Positions 60,136-64,000 of a DNA stretch of 64,000 nucleotides are shown here, one piece after another. The position numbers were made by a program, and so were the translations under genes. This stretch comes from Trileptium ribeirensis (lineage: Eukaryota > Nematoda > Enoplea > Enoplida > Thoracostomopsidae). The notes below the pieces were generated by a model. The model worked only from the letters and a program-made list of their open reading frames with translations. It was not told the DNA's origin and ran no database searches. Positions within the stretch are counted from its first letter, which is position 1; each line of letters begins with the position of its first letter. The DNA is taken from positions 62,001 through 126,000 of the forward strand of contig JASANE010016368.1 in the NCBI GenBank assembly GCA_030248225.1, read 5' to 3'.

Positions 60136-63100
60136 CCCGACTAAACTTAAACTGACCCCGCTGGCTATCCTATTTTGTTTTTTGTAAAAATTTTCATCAC
60201 GAAACATTTTCTTGTCGGTTAGAATATGCTACTTTTTGTTCGCGAATATCAATTATTTTCGCGAACAGATTTTTGTCGAATTTGTATTAACAAGAGACTT
60301 GTTCGCGAAAAGTAATTAATAATTAATATGATCGTCATGTTCATGACGCTATAGTTACATTAAATTTGTTCGCGAACAGAGTCGAATCCTGTCTCGAAGC
60401 TATGAAATGTTACGGAATTGTTATATCCCGAATGAAAACCTTTAAGTCCACGCTCGCAGTGAATCGAATCGAATATCCTATTTGTTCTTTAACAATAGAT
60501 GTGGATTCGATATCGGAAATTGCAAAATAGCATGGTTAGCGGGGTCACTTTAAGTTTAGTCGCGCATGATTACACAGGATATCTTTTCAGGGGAGCGAGA
60601 CGCCATTGCATGAAATATTAGAACGTAAATATAACTGACTACGTAAGATATAAGATATTTCTTCAGGGTGCTGGAGCCACGCGCCATTGCATGAAATATT
60701 TGAACGTAAATATAATGCATCATTTACGATAATATGCATGCGCCAGCGCAAAATTATGTCATGCGTCCAACTCAGCTAGTTGGGGTAAACTATAGCTTAT
60801 CTGGACTACTATGGTACATTTTTATAGCTTAGCTAGTCTTAATGTGACAAACAGAGAGCTTATCTAGGCTCTGCGTGACAAACGGAGCGTTCGGCTGAAC
60901 TGTCATTTGATAAATTTTATTTAGTAATGTGCTTATTGTAATAGCATTTTGTTCTATAGTATTTTCACACTAATTCTAAGTTATATATTTGTTTTAATAT
61001 ATACAATTAACGTTTTAAGTTATATGCTGCATTTGGAGCATTATTAAGGTACGTGTAGTAAAACGTAATGTTCGCGGACTAAATGGTCTCTGGCTTAAGT
61101 CATAGGGCTCAGCTGAACGCCTCGTGACAAAAGCACAGTCCTGCTCGGCACTCGATGACAAATGCATAGCCTAGCTAGGCTATTCAAAACTTTAATAGTC
61201 TAGCTGGACTGTATGCGTGACATAGTAGCTAGCCCATTTGAACGCGTGACATAATTAGGACCATGCGCACGCATTTTATTGTAAATGATGCATCAGTGAC
61301 TACTCAGGATATCTCTTCAGGGGAGGCGGGAGCGACCCTCGATTGCGTAAAATATTTGAACGTAAATATAAGTGACCACGCAGGATATTTCTTCAGGTGT
61401 GAGGGCGAGGCACCATAGCATGAAATATTTGAACTTAAATATAATATGTCAGTAAACTTAAGGTGACCCCATTAGCCATTGTATTTTGTAATTACCGATA
61501 TCGAATCTTAAACCCGTATGACCGAAAATAGGCTGTATTTCATTTGGTTTTTCGCTAGCCGAAAATTGGCAAAATTAAAGTCAAGTGCCACAAATTATTG
61601 AACAGAATTTCGGGGTTTTCAATATGCAAAATTCAGTTCCCTTATGCCTAATCATTTAAATTTGGATTATTCAATGCTCGCGAACAAATTTAATACAAAA
61701 TTGATGTCACCATCAAGTCGATCCTATAGTTAAGCTCTTGATGTTCGCGAATAAGGCCGGTTTATTTCAAATTCGACAAATTTTCCTTCTCCAAAATTTC
61801 GGTAATTTTACTTGAATTTTCACGGACACAACATGGTTAGATTTCAATCGCAAGCGCTGTGTTCGCGAACAGTTCTACGCCGAATTTCAATTAACCAAAA
61901 AGCGTACCGTAACAATTTTTATACAAAATTACAAAATAGGATGGCTGGCGGGGTCAGCTTAAGTTTACTCGCTCATAAGTGACTACGCAGGATATCTCTT
62001 CAGGAGGGGGCGCGGCACCATTGGTCTCAATGTTTGAATGCATATTTATATTTTATATGTACTGCTAATGCCATGCAAAGAGGAGGTAACATAATATGTA
62101 CTTTAGACTAGTTCTAGTGTTGGGCAACGACTTTGAAATCGTGAAGTTAGTTTTCACCTATGGGTTATAGCAGAGGTTTATTCGGCAAAATTCAGGTTTC
62201 GGCCCTATTATTCCTGAACAAAGATGAATATGCTAGCATATTATACTATGTTGTAGTTAATGTAGGCGTCACTAACGAATAATACATAGATTCTGATATG
62301 GCTATATTAAATAGGACACGCCATCAGATGTACCAAAGTAGAATTAAAAACTCCAATGTTTTAACAAATACAATAAAAACACATGACATAGCTTTAGTCA
62401 TTAGTCAAGTGGTGTCAAAGTCAGCTAATACGTAATATGCCTTGAGGAGCTATGCCAACTGAATTAAAGTCCTAACCTTAGCCTAGGATGTTACCCCATG
62501 AATTCAGCTGATTTTGACGCCATTTGATTCAGTTTATTAATGCAGTCGGAATGGCTTAAAATTATACAATTACAGGAAAAAATCGGAAATTTTGACTATC
62601 AGGGGTCCCCGAAAATTAAAACCAGATCGCCATAAATATGGTTCTTTTAAATATTTTAAGCTCATCCAGCAGCTGAGTAGAAAGACACCAAAATTAAAAA
62701 TGCTTAGTCGAAATTGACCATTTTTGGGCTGGAGTCGTATAACCTAAAAGAAATGTGGTTATTACAGAAAATTACCTGTTAAAATTGACTCGATTTGGCT
62801 TATATGTTCACAGTCCATATTCATTACGTAATGTATTAACGCAGCGTGTCATCTTCAGTTCTCCCAGCTACGATTTCATCGCATCTTTAAAAAACTATTA
62901 ATGTGTCTAACTGAAATTGAATTAGTTTTACAAACTCAACGATCTCAACGCAGCATCTAGTGATAGAAACCCTGGCGCACATAACCTTCGCACAACTTTA
63001 GTAAACGATGGCTAAATGTACAAATGGAACCAGTTGTGTAAGAGAAGCTAAACCTCAGAAATATTCGATGTAGTTAAAAAAACTATTGTACAAATCGTAA

Positions 63101-63214
63101 TTCGTTCGATATATAAATGAGATATATTAATATTTGCAATAAATGCTCGCCATACGTAATATGTATTAAAATTTTTCATTAGTATTAATCATTGTTTTAT
63201 ATTACCTAACTCAT
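60136..63214. other. intronic mirror of 21.9-25.0 kb
   Basis: Contains the mirrored TTCGCGAA octamers and dispersed repeat units. No gene seen. Confidence 0.5.
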
Positions 63215-63590
63215 AATTGTCCAAGGTTCGTCGGCGCACTGGGTTGATGGTTTCATCGGAAGGGAGAAGGTTCCTATCGGCAGATGTATGCAATTTTTTG
63301 AAACCCATAGTTTTCAAACATTTAGCTAAATTTTTTCCAAAATTTGCTAATTTTTATCAATATTTGTAATTTTCCGTGGTTTATGTCTAAATTTTAAACA
63401 TTTTTTGCCAATTTAAGCAAACTTTCTCGCCAAATAAACATAATGCAAAATTTCCCTAAAAGTTGTGCCACTTTTCACGAAATTTTTTGTGCGTCTTTGA
63501 CTACGAAAATGGAATTTGGAAGAGGTCTGGGGCAGATAAATCGCCAGGGGTCGTAACTATGGCTTAGGAGGTAACCCCTTACCTCCACTT
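63215..63590. repeat. GC-ended, AAAATTGG-rich repeat, mirror of copy 3
   Basis: Reverse-oriented counterpart of 21,536-21,912 in the right arm, with small differences. Confidence 0.5.
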
Positions 63591-63715
63591 ATGTGTTATG
63601 TGTTAAGACTTTTGTAGAACGTTCTATTATTGACTCTGGATTACTTCATCTCCTAAATGCCTCACTCAAGCGTATCAGTTACAAAATTCAAATAGTTTTC
63701 TTTAAATTTATTCAG

Positions 63716-64000
63716 GTTCCGGCGACAAACGTGTTTTACATTACGCTTCATAACGGTCCTCTATGGTACTATTTGCAAAAGCCCTATTTTGCACGAGTAA
63801 TTCAAAGCGATTATTTTAACTCGTCCATTTCGACGTATCACCGAGCAGATGTCCGACGTGTAATAAACTTGAATCGTAGAACAAGGCCATGTATTAAAAT
63901 TGGAGCAAGCGATAAATATCCAGCTGGATTTGCTAGATACGTTTGCGAGTTGAATTGTGACGAGCAGGTTCACACAATTTTACACGGATGTTCAATTACC
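63716..64000 (+). CDS. DEG/ENaC extracellular-domain exon, right copy (cut by window end)
   Basis: Starts after the acceptor TTTATTCAG ending at 63,715 and stays open to the last base. It encodes the same residues as the left exon (LNRRTRPC, then the C-x3-C and G-C pattern). Its donor lies beyond the window. The exon looks intact although the upstream exon 1 in this arm is frameshifted. Confidence 0.8.

Larger units (their letters stand above)
42799..64000 (-). repeat. giant palindrome, right arm (21.2 kb visible, truncated)
   Basis: Reverse complement of the left arm, beginning GAGTTTATATAC, which mirrors the left-arm end GTATATAAACTC. It is about 690 bases longer than the left arm, and nearly all of that comes from the 53.70-55.57 kb insert, which replaces the left arm's 1.16-kb SINE/124-base cassette. 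At the window end the two arms still match in a coding exon, so the palindrome continues beyond 64,000. Confidence 0.97.

Overview
This window is eukaryotic nuclear DNA, almost certainly from an invertebrate animal. It is AT-rich and mostly non-coding, with GT-AG introns of 4-9 kb. It carries a tRNA-headed SINE, PIF/Harbinger-like MITEs with TTA target sites, a hAT transposase remnant, a gag-only Ty3/Gypsy-like LTR element and several satellites. The only recognisable host gene is a DEG/ENaC (acid-sensing/peptide-gated) sodium-channel relative, a family restricted to animals. The phylum cannot be fixed from the sequence.

The dominant structure is a giant imperfect palindrome. The left arm runs from about 21,130 to 41,640. 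A 1,158-base spacer covers 41,641-42,798. The right arm runs from 42,799 to the window end, so the true palindrome is longer than what is visible. Everything in the left arm returns in reverse order and opposite strand in the right arm. Mirror positions sum to about 84,424-84,440 from the centre out to about 30.7 kb. Beyond one locus, where the two arms hold different inserts, they sum to about 85,130-85,150.

Layout. 1-12 kb: non-coding DNA with unrecognised ORFs, a decayed SINE and a GC-rich block. 12-26.1 kb, minus strand: a DEG/ENaC gene, with exon 1 at 26,147-25,524, an extracellular exon at 21,412-21,109 and the TM2 exon at 12,301-12,029. Its introns hold a MITE inside a 158-base tandem repeat and three GC-ended repeats. 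26.5-28.2 kb: a satellite of 151-base units next to exon 1. 29.6-30.7 kb: two identical SINEs around five 124-base repeats. 31.9-33.0 kb: a hAT remnant. 35.8-39.4 kb: the LTR element. 39.8-41.6 kb: a 288-base duplication and a MITE. The spacer is partly single-copy and ends in another MITE that meets the right arm exactly. The right arm mirrors all this, but its DEG/ENaC exon 1 is frameshifted, and its SINE locus is built on a different, 109-base, tandem repeat.

The arms are unevenly diverged. Some kilobases look identical by eye while the LTR element and exon 1 differ by several percent or more. This fits an old inverted duplication patched by gene conversion, or two haplotypes joined tail to tail by the assembler. 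The sequence alone cannot decide between these.
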